Positions 7,899-16,375 are shown, counted from the first letter of the stretch. The stretch: 64,000 bases of DNA from Citricoccus sp. SGAir0253 (GCF_005877055.1 NZ_CP039424.1:2418001-2482000); one strand, 5' to 3'. Program-made: numbers and translations. Notes: generated from the sequence alone by a model not told the origin.

Positions 7899-9225
7899 GG
7901 CGGTCCTCCCCCGCGGCGGCGGGGCGCGGCCCGGACCCCGCCTGCACCGTCTTGGCCACGGTCACCGCGATCGCCGTGGTGACCGGGATGGCGAGCACGA
8001 GCCCGATCGAGCCCACGAGGATCCGCACCACCTCCTCGACGAGCTCGCCGGACAGCAGCGTGTCGGCGAGGGAGCGGTCGTACAGGGAGACGACCATCAG
8101 CAGCGGCAGGGCCGCGCCGGCGGAGGCGAAGGCGATCGTGTACACGGTGGAGGCGATGTGGTCGCGGCCGATGCGCATGCCGGCCGCGAAGAGGTCCCGG
8201 GCGGAGGCCCGCGGGTCGGCGGCCTGCAGTTCCCAGACGGCCGAGGACTGGGTGATGGTGACGTCGTTGAGCACCCCGAGCCCGGCCACGAGCAGGCCGC
8301 ACAGCACGATCCCGCTGAGCCGGACCTCCGGCGCCACGGAGGCCAGCACGTACGAGTACTCGTCCCCCATGCCGGTGAGGTAGGCGGCGTCCGTGCCCCA
8401 CAGGGCGAGCAGCGCGGTCAGGCCCAGGCCGATGAGCGTGCCGAGCAGCGCCGTGGTGGTGCGCAGCGAGAACCCGTGGGCGAAGTACAGCACCACCACC
8501 ATGATGAGGCTGCAGCCGACGAGCCCGATCCACAGCGGCGGCCCACCCTCGAACAGCGCGGGGACCATGAACCAGAACAGGACGGCGAAGGCCAGGCCGA
8601 GCCCGAGGATGGCCCGCAGCCCCCGCCAGCGCGCGACCAGCACCACCACGAGCGCGTACAGCAGCGCGAGCGCGGCCACGGGGACCGTGCGCTCGAAGTC
8701 CACGAACACGTGGTCGGCGGACTGCCCGCCGGTCCCGCCCGGCAGTGCCGTGAGGTCCAGGGCGCGCAGCCGGTCCCCCGGCTCCACGTCCAGGGAGGCC
8801 CCCACCTCCGGGGGGATGGCGACGCGCGCGCGGTCGGTGCCGCCGCCGTCGGGGTCCACGATGGCGTCCACGCACGCCTGCCCGGCGGCTGCGTCCCGGC
8901 CCACCACGGCACCGCCGGGGGTCTCGAGGGTGCCGGCCTGCGGTCCGCAGTCCCGGGGCTCGACGGCGGTGACCGTCCCGGAGAACAGGCTCACGCCCGA
9001 GGAGGTCCCGTAGGGGTCCGCCAGGGTCATCTCCCGGTGGGCGCCCGAAGGCCACAGGGCGGCCATGGCGGCCACGAGCAGCACGGTGACCGGCACGAGG
9101 ATCGCGGCCAGCACCAGGACCACCCGGCGGCGGGGGGCGCCGCCGGGACCGGTGAGGGCGTCGTCGGCGGCGGGGCCGGCCTCGAGGCCGTGCCCGTGGC
9201 CGGCGTGCTCGTCCGTGAGGGCCAT
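7891..9225 (-). CDS. YibE/F family multi-pass membrane protein
   Basis: Member of the YibE/F family of integral membrane proteins of unconfirmed transport function. The 444-residue product has a His-rich N-terminal tail and a first helix at about residues 35-57 (VVLVLAAILVPVTVLLVAAMAALW). An extracytoplasmic beta-rich domain to about residue 165 contains Cys residues near CGPQ and AGQACVD. It is followed by seven or so helices with the family segments GIVLCGLLVAGLGVLNDVTITQSSAVWELQ and GRDHIASTVYTIAFASAGAALPLLM. It begins six bases after the thioesterase gene ends, and its stop is linked to the transporter start. The three membrane genes downstream suggest a small-ion function, but this is inference. 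Confidence 0.87.
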   Translation of the reverse strand: MALTDEHAGHGHGLEAGPAADDALTGPGGAPRRRVVLVLAAILVPVTVLLVAAMAALWPSGAHREMTLADPYGTSSGVSLFSGTVTAVEPRDCGPQAGTLETPGGAVVGRDAAAGQACVDAIVDPDGGGTDRARVAIPPEVGASLDVEPGDRLRALDLTALPGGTGGQSADHVFVDFERTVPVAALALLYALVVVLVARWRGLRAILGLGLAFAVLFWFMVPALFEGGPPLWIGLVGCSLIMVVVLYFAHGFSLRTTTALLGTLIGLGLTALLALWGTDAAYLTGMGDEYSYVLASVAPEVRLSGIVLCGLLVAGLGVLNDVTITQSSAVWELQAADPRASARDLFAAGMRIGRDHIASTVYTIAFASAGAALPLLMVVSLYDRSLADTLLSGELVEEVVRILVGSIGLVLAIPVTTAIAVTVAKTVQAGSGPRPAAAGEDRHR

Positions 9226-9231
9226 GGCGGA

Positions 9232-9705
9232 TCAGCCGCGCAGGCGGACCATGACGTTGCGCATCTCCAGCACCACGGTGCCGTCCGGCTCGGCCAGCGT
9301 GACGTCGACGATCCGGGTGGACCCCCCGCCGCTGCCGACCACCGCGGTCGCCGTGAGCTCCTCGCCCTCGCGGCCGGGGGCCAGCAGGGACGAGGAGGAG
9401 TGCGAGGTGACCCAGCGCGGGGTCTCCTCGCCCGTGTTCAGGGCGTAGGCCGCCGCCGTGTCCGCGAGCAGCATGGTGATCCCGCCGTGGCAGATCCCGT
9501 GCGAGTTGCACTGCCGGGGGCGCACGGTCATCCGCATCCGGCAGCCGGAGGCGTCACCGTCCACGAAGGTGATGCCCTGGTCCGTCACGGGCGTGTCCAC
9601 CGCCAGGATCGCGGCGGCGCGCTGGGCGCGCAGCCGCGCCTCCGCCGAGCGGCCGCCGGCCTCGCCCGCCACCGGGTCCGCCACCGGGTCCGTCGCCTGC
9701 TCCAT
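9232..9705 (-). CDS. PaaI-type hotdog-fold thioesterase
   Basis: Hotdog-fold acyl-CoA thioesterase of the PaaI group, which hydrolyses hydroxyphenylacetyl-CoA or related thioesters. The 157-residue product has the family core SHGICHGGITMLLADTAAAYALNTGE at about residues 75-100, with HGG and the helical catalytic acidic residue region (LADTA). A beta-hairpin region ending AEPDGTVVLEMRNVMVRL follows. Starts at ATG 9705 with a purine-rich site (GGAAGGAC) upstream. No phenylacetate pathway genes are nearby, so the PaaI label describes only the fold group; a general housekeeping thioesterase is equally possible. Confidence 0.85.
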   Translation of the reverse strand: MEQATDPVADPVAGEAGGRSAEARLRAQRAAAILAVDTPVTDQGITFVDGDASGCRMRMTVRPRQCNSHGICHGGITMLLADTAAAYALNTGEETPRWVTSHSSSSLLAPGREGEELTATAVVGSGGGSTRIVDVTLAEPDGTVVLEMRNVMVRLRG

Positions 9706-9756
9706 GGTCCTGTCCTTCCTCGCGTCCGTGCCGCGTCCGTCGTCGTCCCGGGCCCG

Positions 9757-10797
9757 CTACCGCGCGGCGTCCGTGGCCCAGATGCGGGTGTCCAGCAGCA
9801 CCCGGGCGTGGCCGGTGGCCACGAGCTGGTCCAGGATCGGCGCCAGCGCGTCCATCGCCTCGTCCACCTCGACCTGCACGGGGTACTGCGTGGTCAGCAG
9901 GGACAGCAGCGCCCCGACCGCGAACTGGGCGTCCGCCGGGGCCAGCTCCGGGTTCCAGCCGAGCAGCACGTCCGTGGGGTCGTCCGTGCGCTCGGGGGTG
10001 TAGGAGATCGCGAAGGCGTGCACGAGACCGCCCTCCGCCTTCGGCCGGGGTCGCAGCACCACGGCGCCGGAGGCCCCGGTCGCGGGCCCGAGCAGCAGCT
10101 GCTGGGCCCGGCCGACCGTCATCACCGCCGGGTCCCAGCCGTGCGTGGCCTCGTAGAAGGCCGCGACGGCCTGCGTGAGCTCCACGGACCCGGTGGCCAG
10201 GTCCTCCACGGTCACGCCCGTCCCGTCCAGCTCCGGCGGGGTGATCACCCCGGGCCCGACGGCGACGCGCCGGGAGCGCTGCAGCGGCGCGAAGCCCTGC
10301 CCCGCCAGGAACGCCTCGGTCCCCGCGGTGCCCTCGCCGGGGCCGTCGTCGCCGCCGTCCCCGGCGTCGTCCCCGGCACCGGGCACGACGGCGAAGCGCG
10401 CCTTGAGCTCGGCGGTGCCGATCTCCCCGGCCTCCCGGGCGGAGCGCACCTCGGCGCGCAGGGCCTCGAGCAGCGCGGTGGCGATGCCCCGGCGGCGCAG
10501 TCCCCGGGCGGTCTCGGCGTAGCACCAGAGCCGCTGCGGGTGCACCGAGGAGGCGTAGACGACGGCCGCCGCGACGGGCACGCCCTCGTCCTCGGCCACG
10601 AGGCAGCGCGCCCAGGGCCCGGCCTCCCGCCCGGCCGCCGGGCCGGCGCTCGAGGGCCGCAGCATGGCGCGGTCCTGGTGCTGCTGGGGGTCGGCCGGGT
10701 CGCCCCAGACCTCGAGCAGGCGCAGGTCGTCACCCTCGGCCCACGGCCGCAGGGCGAGGCCCGGCGGCAGCTGCCGGCCGGCGTCGGGAGCCGTCAT
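9757..10797 (-). CDS. GNAT-family N-acetyltransferase
   Basis: Acetyl-CoA-dependent acetyltransferase of the GNAT superfamily, substrate unknown. The N-terminal half contains the core: RCLVAEDEGVPVAAAVVY, then the acetyl-CoA pyrophosphate loop ETARGLRRRGIATALLEALRAEV (RRxGxA form) at about residues 97-116. The C-terminal half (about 170-346) has no clear motif but contains a second mixed alpha/beta stretch, so it may be a degenerate second GNAT domain; 346 residues is about twice a single GNAT. A good ribosome site (GAGAGGA) precedes ATG 10797. It follows glyS by about 46 bases on the same strand and precedes the thioesterase gene. Confidence 0.8.
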   Translation of the reverse strand: MTAPDAGRQLPPGLALRPWAEGDDLRLLEVWGDPADPQQHQDRAMLRPSSAGPAAGREAGPWARCLVAEDEGVPVAAAVVYASSVHPQRLWCYAETARGLRRRGIATALLEALRAEVRSAREAGEIGTAELKARFAVVPGAGDDAGDGGDDGPGEGTAGTEAFLAGQGFAPLQRSRRVAVGPGVITPPELDGTGVTVEDLATGSVELTQAVAAFYEATHGWDPAVMTVGRAQQLLLGPATGASGAVVLRPRPKAEGGLVHAFAISYTPERTDDPTDVLLGWNPELAPADAQFAVGALLSLLTTQYPVQVEVDEAMDALAPILDQLVATGHARVLLDTRIWATDAAR

Positions 10798-10843
10798 GGG
10801 TGTCCTCTCTCGGGTGCTGGCGTGCGGTCTCGGTGCGGGCGGG

Positions 10844-12235
10844 CTAGCGGGAGAGCCGCTCGAACAGCCAGCCGCGGACCTGGTCCAGGCCCACGCGCTC
10901 CTGGGCCATGGTGTCCCGCTCGCGGATGGTCACGGCCTGGTCCTCGAGGGAGTCGAAGTCCACGGTGATGCAGTACGGCGTGCCGATCTCGTCCTGGCGG
11001 CGGTAGCGGCGGCCGATCGCGCCGGCGTCGTCGTAGTCGATGTTCCACACCCCGCGCAGCTCGTCCGCCAGCCGCTTGGCGGTCGGCACGAGCTCCTCCT
11101 TGCGGGACAGCGGGAGCACGGCGGCCTTGACCGGGGCCAGCCGCGGGTCCAGGCCCAGCACCGTGCGCACGTCCATGCCGCCCTTGGCGTTGGGCGCCTC
11201 CTCCTCGCGGTAGGCGTCCACGAGGAAGGCCATCATCGAGCGGGTCAGGCCGAAGCTGGGCTCGATCACGTACGGGGTGTACCGCTCGCCCGTGGCCTGG
11301 TCGAAGTACTGCAGCTTCGTGCCGGAGGCCTCGGTGTGCGAGGCCAGGTCGAAGTCGGTGCGGTTGGCGATGCCCATCAGCTCGCCCCACTCCGAGCCCT
11401 GGAAGCCGAAGCGGTACTCGATGTCGATCGTGCCGTCCGAGTAGTGGGCCCGCTCGTCCTCGGGGACGTCGAAGCGGCGCATGTTCTCGGGCTTGATGCC
11501 CAGGTCCGTGAACCACTCCCAGCACGCCTCGACCCAGGAGTCGAAGTACCGGCCCGCCTCGTCCGGGTGGGTGAAGTACTCGATCTCCATCTGCTCGAAC
11601 TCGCGCGTGCGGAAGATGAAGTTGCCCGGGGTGATCTCGTTGCGGAAGGCCTTGCCGATCTGCCCGATGCCGAACGGGGGCTTGCGGCGGGCGGCGCCGA
11701 CCACGTTGAGGAAGTTCACGAAGATGCCCTGGGCCGTCTCGGGGCGCAGGTAGTGCAGCCCCTCCTCGTTGTCCACGGGGCCCAGGAAGGTCTTCATCAG
11801 CCCGGAGAAGGTCTGCGGCTCCGTCCACGCCCCGCGGGTGCCGCAGTCCGGGCAGACGACCTCCTCCATGCCGTCCGCCCCGCCCTCGGGCCTGCGGCCC
11901 TTCTTGGCCTCGAAGGCCTCGATGAGGTGGTCCTGGCGGTGGCGGTGGTGGCACGAGGTGCACTCCACCAGCGGGTCCGTGAAGGTGTCCACGTGGCCGG
12001 AGGCCTGCCACACGGCGCGCGGCAGGATGATGGAGGAGTCCAGCCCCACCATGTCCTCGCGCCCGCGCACGAAGGTGTTCCACCACTGGGTCTTGATGTT
12101 GTCCTTCAGCTCCACCCCGAGCGGCCCGTAGTCCCACGCCGACCTCGAACCGCCGTAGATCTCGCCGGCCTGGAACACGAAGCCGCGGCGCTTCGCGAGG
12201 GAGATGACCGCGTCGAGGGTGGACTTGGGGGCCAT
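10844..12235 (-). CDS. glyS: Glycine--tRNA ligase (single-chain alpha2 type)
   Basis: Class II aminoacyl-tRNA synthetase charging tRNA-Gly. The 463-residue product starts [21 protein letters not shown] and has motif 1 at about residues 60-85 ([22 protein letters not shown]). A zinc-type insertion has two CxxC pairs (ECTSC and [10 protein letters not shown]). Motif 2 is [25 protein letters not shown], and motif 3 lies in the [17 protein letters not shown] region. The anticodon-binding domain closes the protein. An upstream in-frame extension to 12442 is rejected because it is low complexity and the family starts at MAPK. A possible -10 (TAGACT, 12325-12330, minus) would give a leader of about 85 bases with no obvious ribosome site. 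Confidence 0.96.
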   Translation of the reverse strand: MAPKSTLDAVISLAKRRGFVFQAGEIYGGSRSAWDYGPLGVELKDNIKTQWWNTFVRGREDMVGLDSSIILPRAVWQASGHVDTFTDPLVECTSCHHRHRQDHLIEAFEAKKGRRPEGGADGMEEVVCPDCGTRGAWTEPQTFSGLMKTFLGPVDNEEGLHYLRPETAQGIFVNFLNVVGAARRKPPFGIGQIGKAFRNEITPGNFIFRTREFEQMEIEYFTHPDEAGRYFDSWVEACWEWFTDLGIKPENMRRFDVPEDERAHYSDGTIDIEYRFGFQGSEWGELMGIANRTDFDLASHTEASGTKLQYFDQATGERYTPYVIEPSFGLTRSMMAFLVDAYREEEAPNAKGGMDVRTVLGLDPRLAPVKAAVLPLSRKEELVPTAKRLADELRGVWNIDYDDAGAIGRRYRRQDEIGTPYCITVDFDSLEDQAVTIRERDTMAQERVGLDQVRGWLFERLSR

Positions 12236-12420
12236 GGGGGCATCACATCCGTGTCTGTTGCTTCGGCCGCTGGGCGGCGGTCCGCGCACTGGCGCGGGCG
12301 TACTCGGGGATTGTCTACCGGCCCAGTCTAGGGCCCGGTCCCGCCCGGGCCCGCCAGCGCGGACCCGGCCACCGTCCCGGCGCGCGCCGGTCACGGGATG
12401 ACCCACCCCCGGGCAGGGGC

Positions 12421-12426
12421 GAGAAT
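12421..12426 (+). promoter_or_regulatory. -10-like GAGAAT before the S4 protein gene
   Basis: GAGAAT ends six bases before ATG 12433 with no ribosome site between. It is a weaker match to TANNNT than the other boxes but has identical spacing. Confidence 0.3.
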
Positions 12427-12432
12427 GGACCC

Positions 12433-12699
12433 ATGCCCTCACGCCCCGAACGCCACGCCCCGCAGTCCCCGTCCTCGCACCCGGTGCCGCTCGAGATCCG
12501 CGACGACGTGATCCGGCTGGGCCAGGCGCTCAAGCTCGCCAACCTGGTGGAGGACGGGGCGGACGCCCGCGTGGTGATCGAGGCCGGCCTCGTCCAGGTC
12601 AACGGCGACCCCGAGACGCGCCGGGGCCGCCAGCTGCACCACGGGGACGTCATCGAGTTCTCCGGCGAGGCCGTGAAGGTGGTCCCGGCCGGGCACTGA
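12433..12699 (+). CDS. S4-domain RNA-binding protein
   Basis: Small cytosolic RNA-binding protein of 88 residues that is almost entirely an S4 fold: [55 protein letters not shown]. Stand-alone S4 proteins of this YbcJ/YaaA-like size bind rRNA or stalled ribosomes in other bacteria; the exact target here is unknown. It is divergent from glyS and convergent with the esterase gene, its stop codon lying in a small dyad shared with that gene. Confidence 0.88.
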   Translation: MPSRPERHAPQSPSSHPVPLEIRDDVIRLGQALKLANLVEDGADARVVIEAGLVQVNGDPETRRGRQLHHGDVIEFSGEAVKVVPAGH

Positions 12700-12718
12700 G
12701 CCGGCCAGGAGGGCTCAG
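12696..12718. terminator. Small dyad joining two convergent stop codons
   Basis: CTGAGCC at 12696-12702 is the reverse complement of GGCTCAG at 12712-12718, with a nine-base loop. The stem contains both stop codons of the convergent S4 and esterase genes. It could act as a weak bidirectional terminator; there is no T-run. Confidence 0.35.
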
Positions 12719-13404
12719 CGCACCACGGCGTCGAGGAACTCCCGCACGTGCCCCAGCTCCTGGGGGCTGATGGAGTGGCCGATCCCGGCGTAGACGACCT
12801 TGGTGAGGTCCACGTGGGCGTTCATCCAGCCGTGCGTGTACTCCACCTTGTCCGGCGTGATGACCGGATCCGCCTGGTCCCGGCCCCAGAACACCTTCGG
12901 CCGGGCGCGCTCCACGGCCTCGTCGTCGAAGAAGCCGGCCAGTGGGCCGGTGCCCGGGCCGGTCGGGGACCAGTCGGGGTCGATCGCGAAGCCGGACAGG
13001 CCCACGATGGCCCGGTACGCCTCCGGCTCGCGCCGCAGCAGCGAGGTGGCCATGGCCATGCCCATGGAGAAGCCCAGCAGGGAGGTGCTGGCGAAGTGCG
13101 GGCGCTGCGCGGCCACCCACGCCTGCAGGTCCTCGACGGCGGCGCGCACGGCCAGCGGCCAGGACTCGTCCGTGCCGATGATCGGGAACCACGTGTACCC
13201 GCCGTGGTCCATGGTGATCGGGGCGCGCACCGCGGCCACGGTGAACTTCTCCGGCAGCCCGGGGACGAGCCCGAACAGGTCGTGCTCGCTCGCGCCGTAG
13301 CCGTGGATGAGCACCAGCAGGTGCGTGCCGGCGCGCTCGTCCTCGGGGCGGGACCAGCGGACGACGGGGTCGGTGGCGGGGAACGGGGCGGTGGTGTCGG
13401 TCAT
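12715..13404 (-). CDS. Alpha/beta hydrolase, phospholipase/carboxylesterase type
   Basis: Serine esterase of the phospholipase/carboxylesterase (YpfH-like) group, acting on short-chain esters in the cytoplasm. The 229-residue product has HLLVLIHGYGASEHDLF (oxyanion region). The nucleophile elbow is GFSMG, with a likely acid in DQADPVITPDKV and the catalytic His in GIGHSISP, in the right order and spacing. I choose ATG 13404 over 13410 because the box TAGCCT at 13412-13417 lies seven bases before it. It follows metX by 18 bases on the same strand, so read-through from the methionine operon is possible. No substrate is indicated. Confidence 0.85.
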   Translation of the reverse strand: MTDTTAPFPATDPVVRWSRPEDERAGTHLLVLIHGYGASEHDLFGLVPGLPEKFTVAAVRAPITMDHGGYTWFPIIGTDESWPLAVRAAVEDLQAWVAAQRPHFASTSLLGFSMGMAMATSLLRREPEAYRAIVGLSGFAIDPDWSPTGPGTGPLAGFFDDEAVERARPKVFWGRDQADPVITPDKVEYTHGWMNAHVDLTKVVYAGIGHSISPQELGHVREFLDAVVR

Positions 13405-13411
13405 GGGCACA

Positions 13412-13417
13412 AGGCTA
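13412..13417 (-). promoter_or_regulatory. -10 box TAGCCT of the esterase gene
   Basis: On the minus strand TAGCCT sits between the metX stop and ATG 13404, seven bases before the start, giving the esterase its own leaderless promoter. Confidence 0.45.
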
Positions 13418-13422
13418 GGGGC

Positions 13423-14544
13423 TCAGAGGCCCAGCACGCGCTTCATCTCGCCGGCCACCTGGTCCAGGTCCGTCAGGAACCCGTCGTGGCCGATCGGCGA
13501 GTCGATCATGAACACCGGCACGTCCCCGGGCAGCTGGCGCGCCAGCTCCTGGGACTGGCCCGGGAAGTAGAGCCGGTCCGAGTCCACGGCGGCGATGAAC
13601 GCCGTGGCGGGGATCCCGGCCAGCACCTCCGCCTCGGTCCCCCGGCCGCGGGAGACGTCGTGGCTCATGAGGGCCTCGGTCAGCACCAGGTAGCTGTTGG
13701 CGTCGAAGCGGCCCGTGAGCTTGGTGGCCTGGTGGTCCAGGTAGGACTCCACCTGGTACCGCCCCGCGCGGCGCACCGGGTGGCCGAAGGGGTCCTCGTC
13801 CGGCTGCGGGCTGCGCCCGAAGCGGGCCGCCATGTCCGGCTCGGAGCGGTAGGTGATGTGCGCGATCCGCCGGGCGATGCCGAGCCCCGCGTCCGGGCGG
13901 GAGCGACCGTAGTAGTCCCCGCCGTGGTAGTCCGGGTCCAGCGTGATCGCCTGCACCTGGGCCTGGGCGAAGGCGATCTGCTCGGCCGTGGAGTGCGCCC
14001 CGCACGCGATGACGGCCATGCCGCGCACGCGCTCCGGGTAGGTGGCCGCCCACTCGAGGGCGCGCGCGCCGCCCATCGAGCCGCCGATGACCGCCTGCCA
14101 GGCGTCGATGCCCAGCGCGTCGGCCAGCCGCGCCTCCGCCCGCACGGAGTCGCGGATCGTGGTGAACGGGAAGCGCGAGCCCCACGGGGTGCCCTCGGGG
14201 TCCAGCGACGACGGCCCCGTGGTCCCGTAGCAGCCGCCCAGCATGTTGGGGGCCACCACGAACCAGCGGTCCGTGTCGATCGGCGCGCCCGGACCGACGA
14301 CGCCCTCCCACCAGCCCTCCTCCGGTTCCCCGGTGGAGCGCGCCACGTGGGTGGAGCCGGTCAGGGCGTGCAGCACCAGCACCGCGTTGGACCGGTCGGC
14401 GTTGAGGGTGCCCCAGGTCTCGTACGCGATCTCGACGGCGGGCAGGTGCCCGCCGGCCTCGAAGTCGAGGGCGCCGACGGGCAGGGACTGCAGGCCGCCC
14501 TCGGGGAGGACGGTGCTGGCCTGGTGGGGGCTGGTCATGGTCAT
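13423..14544 (-). CDS. metX: Homoserine O-acetyltransferase
   Basis: Transfers acetyl from acetyl-CoA to L-homoserine, the first committed step of methionine synthesis. The 373-residue alpha/beta hydrolase-fold protein has NAVLVLHALTGSTHV (oxyanion), the nucleophile elbow GGSMGGARALEWA, then ACGAHSTAEQIAFAQAQ. The acid lies in AVDSDRLYFPGQSQELA and the catalytic His in SPIGHDGFLTD near the C-terminus. The usual MQALEW after the elbow is ARALEW here. A ribosome site (GGAGGGA) precedes ATG 14544. The start lies 16 bases downstream of the metY stop, so both are one transcript under the SAM-IV riboswitch. The acyl donor (acetyl versus succinyl) is inferred from the pairing with MetY. Confidence 0.96.
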   Translation of the reverse strand: MTMTSPHQASTVLPEGGLQSLPVGALDFEAGGHLPAVEIAYETWGTLNADRSNAVLVLHALTGSTHVARSTGEPEEGWWEGVVGPGAPIDTDRWFVVAPNMLGGCYGTTGPSSLDPEGTPWGSRFPFTTIRDSVRAEARLADALGIDAWQAVIGGSMGGARALEWAATYPERVRGMAVIACGAHSTAEQIAFAQAQVQAITLDPDYHGGDYYGRSRPDAGLGIARRIAHITYRSEPDMAARFGRSPQPDEDPFGHPVRRAGRYQVESYLDHQATKLTGRFDANSYLVLTEALMSHDVSRGRGTEAEVLAGIPATAFIAAVDSDRLYFPGQSQELARQLPGDVPVFMIDSPIGHDGFLTDLDQVAGEMKRVLGL

Positions 14545-14560
14545 GGGGTCCCTCCGCGCC

Positions 14561-15943
14561 TCACGCGCTCACGTTGGCGGCGGCGAACCCCTCCTCGAGG
14601 TCCGCCAGGATGTCCTCGATGCTCTCCACGCCCACGGACAGCCGCACGAGCCCGGGCGTGACGCCCGCGGCGCGCTGCTCGGCCTCCGTGAGCTGGGAGT
14701 GCGTGGTGGAGGCCGGGTGGATGACGAGCGAGCGGACGTCGCCGATGTTCGCCACCTGGTGGTGCAGCCGCAGGGCGTCGACGAAGCGCGCCCCGGCCTC
14801 GCGGCCGCCGTCGATCTCGAAGGAGACGAAGCCGCCGGCGCCCCGGGGCAGGTAACGCTGCGCGCGCTCGTGCCACGGGCTGGAGGCCAGCCCGGGGTGG
14901 ATCACGGAGAGGACCTGCGCGTGGCCCTCGAGGTACTCCGCGACCCGCTGGGCGTTGGCCACGTGCCGCTCCATCCGCAGGGACAGCGTCTCCAGCCCGA
15001 GGTTGATGAGGAAGGCGTTGAACGGGCTGATGGAGCTGCCGTAGTCGCGCAGCAGCTGCACGCGCGCCTTGAGGATGTACGCGAGGTTGGCCCCGAGGAT
15101 GCCGTCCACGCCCAGGTCGCGGGCGAAGACCAGGCCGTCATAGCTCTCGTCCGGGGTGTTGAAGCCCGGGAAGCGCTCCGGCTGGGAGGCGTAGTCGAAG
15201 GAGCCGGCGTCCACGATGACCCCGCCCATGGCCACGGCGTGCCCGCCGAGGTACTTGGTGGCCGAGTGCACCACCACGTCCGCGCCGTGCTCGATCGGCC
15301 GCAGCAGGTAGGGGGTGGCCAGGGTGTTGTCCACGATGAGCGGGACCCCGGCCTCGTGGGCGATGTCCGCGACCGTGCGGATGTCCAGCACGTCCCCGCG
15401 GGGGTTGCCGAGGGACTCCCCGAAGAACGCCCGGGTGGTGTCCCGGACCGCGCCGCGCCACTCCTCGGGGTCGTCCGGGTCCTGCACGAAGGTGGTGGTG
15501 ATGCCGACCTTGGCCAGGGTGTGCTTGAAGAGGTTCTGGGTGCCGCCGTAGAGGGAGGCCGAGACCACCACGTGGTCCCCGGCGCCGGCAAGGTTGAGGA
15601 TCGAGAACGTGGTGGCGGCCTGGCCGGAGGCCAGCAGCAGGGCACCGGCCCCGCCCTCGAGCGCGGCGATCTTGCCCTCGACCGCCTCCTGCGTGGGGTT
15701 GCCGATCCGGGTGTAGATCGGCCCGAGGTCCTTGAGCGCGAACCGGTCCGCGGCGACCTCGTGGGAGGGGAAGTCGAAGGAGTTCGACTGGATGATCGGC
15801 AGCGCCGTGGCCCCGTAGGGGTTCTGGTCCGGGATGCCCGCGTGGACCTGGCGGGTCTCGAAGCCCCAGTCCGCGACGTCGGCGGCCTGGTCCTCCGCGG
15901 CGCTGGCGGGAAGGCTGGCCTCGGTGTTCGGGGTGTCGGTCAT
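14561..15943 (-). CDS. metY: O-acetylhomoserine sulfhydrylase
   Basis: PLP enzyme that makes homocysteine from O-acetylhomoserine and sulfide; some members also use O-acetylserine. The 460-residue protein opens GFETRQVHAGIPDQNPYGATALPIIQSNSFDF. It has YTRIGNPTQEAVEGKIAALEGG, the cofactor-binding VVVSASLYGGTQNLF, and the PLP lysine in HSATKYLGGHAVAMGG. The C-terminal RLSVGVESIEDILADLEEGF is typical of the family. I chose ATG 15943, preceded by AGGAG eight bases upstream, over an earlier in-frame codon at 15973. It is the first gene of the metY-metX operon and lies directly downstream of the riboswitch, so high SAM should turn it down. Confidence 0.97.
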   Translation of the reverse strand: MTDTPNTEASLPASAAEDQAADVADWGFETRQVHAGIPDQNPYGATALPIIQSNSFDFPSHEVAADRFALKDLGPIYTRIGNPTQEAVEGKIAALEGGAGALLLASGQAATTFSILNLAGAGDHVVVSASLYGGTQNLFKHTLAKVGITTTFVQDPDDPEEWRGAVRDTTRAFFGESLGNPRGDVLDIRTVADIAHEAGVPLIVDNTLATPYLLRPIEHGADVVVHSATKYLGGHAVAMGGVIVDAGSFDYASQPERFPGFNTPDESYDGLVFARDLGVDGILGANLAYILKARVQLLRDYGSSISPFNAFLINLGLETLSLRMERHVANAQRVAEYLEGHAQVLSVIHPGLASSPWHERAQRYLPRGAGGFVSFEIDGGREAGARFVDALRLHHQVANIGDVRSLVIHPASTTHSQLTEAEQRAAGVTPGLVRLSVGVESIEDILADLEEGFAAANVSA

Positions 15944-15966
15944 CGCAACGGCTCCTGTCTGGTCCA

Positions 15967-15985
15967 GGGCCACCCGGTGGCGCCC
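15967..15985 (-). promoter_or_regulatory. Hairpin between riboswitch and metY start
   Basis: On the minus strand GGGCGCCAC, CGG and GTGGCCC form a stem with a small bulge just upstream of the metY ribosome site. It may be part of the expression platform. This is a manual fold, not a computed one. Confidence 0.35.
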
Positions 15986-16015
15986 GCCCTCCCCGGTCCG
16001 GGGCGGCGTGGCGCG

Positions 16016-16132
16016 GTGGCCCGCGCTTGCCGGCGCCGGTCGGCGCCCGCCTGGTCCTCACCCGGGGCACCCCACCGCGAGCTGGAGGGTTGCCGGCCAG
16101 CAAGCCGGGGCTCGATGCTGGCACTCATGACC
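16016..16132 (-). ncRNA. SAM-IV riboswitch controlling metY-metX
   Basis: The minus strand reads GGTCATGAGTGCCAGC at 16132, then GAGCCCCGGCTTGCTGGC, CGGCAACCCTCCAG, CGCGGTGGGGTGCCCCGGG, TGAGGACCAGG and, after a variable hairpin, GGCAAGCGCGGG. This is the conserved SAM-IV aptamer known from actinobacteria, including the outer stem GGTC/GACC, the internal core and the 3' pseudoknot segment GCAAGCGCGGG. It binds S-adenosylmethionine and represses downstream methionine genes when SAM is plentiful, which fits its place about 70 bases before the metY ribosome site. The match is recognised by eye from the family consensus; boundaries are approximate. Confidence 0.92.
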
Positions 16133-16327
16133 TGGCCCCAGTCTGCCAGATCCGCCCGGGCGATTCACCCCGCGGTGACGTCGCGTGACCCCGGCGGGGC
16201 GGTCAGGCGGGCGGCGGAGGGGCCCTCCGGCGGGCCTCGGGGGAACCGTGCGGCGGGCGGCGGAGGGGCCGCCGCCCGGGCCGGACGGGGGCGCTCGCCG
16301 CGTGTGACGTCGGCAACATGTCGAGTG

Positions 16328-16337
16328 AGGTTAACCT
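16328..16337. promoter_or_regulatory. Palindrome AGGTTAACCT in a divergent promoter region
   Basis: A perfect 10-base palindrome, extended as GAGGTTAACCTAAG, in the 240-base region between the riboswitch leader and the VOC gene. It stands out as A/T-rich. It resembles half-site wording of iron-regulator (DtxR/IdeR) boxes but lacks their 19-base spacing. Possible operator for either flanking gene. Confidence 0.35.
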
Positions 16338-16363
16338 AAGCGATCCGCGCCGCCCGGAGGTGC

Positions 16364-16369
16364 GACGAT
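16364..16369 (+). promoter_or_regulatory. -10-like GACGAT before the VOC gene
   Basis: GACGAT ends six bases before ATG 16376, and no ribosome site is seen. Weak match, correct spacing. Confidence 0.3.
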
Positions 16370-16375
16370 GGACAC

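Noticed and set aside
12236-12432. T-box or riboswitch-like leader upstream of glyS
   Set aside because: The 200-base region has no T-box core motif or recognisable stem pattern; only possible -10 boxes are seen.
16321-16345. DtxR/IdeR-type iron box
   Set aside because: The palindrome AGGTTAACCT lacks the 19-base layout of a real box and no iron-transport gene is nearby. Kept only as an unassigned palindrome.
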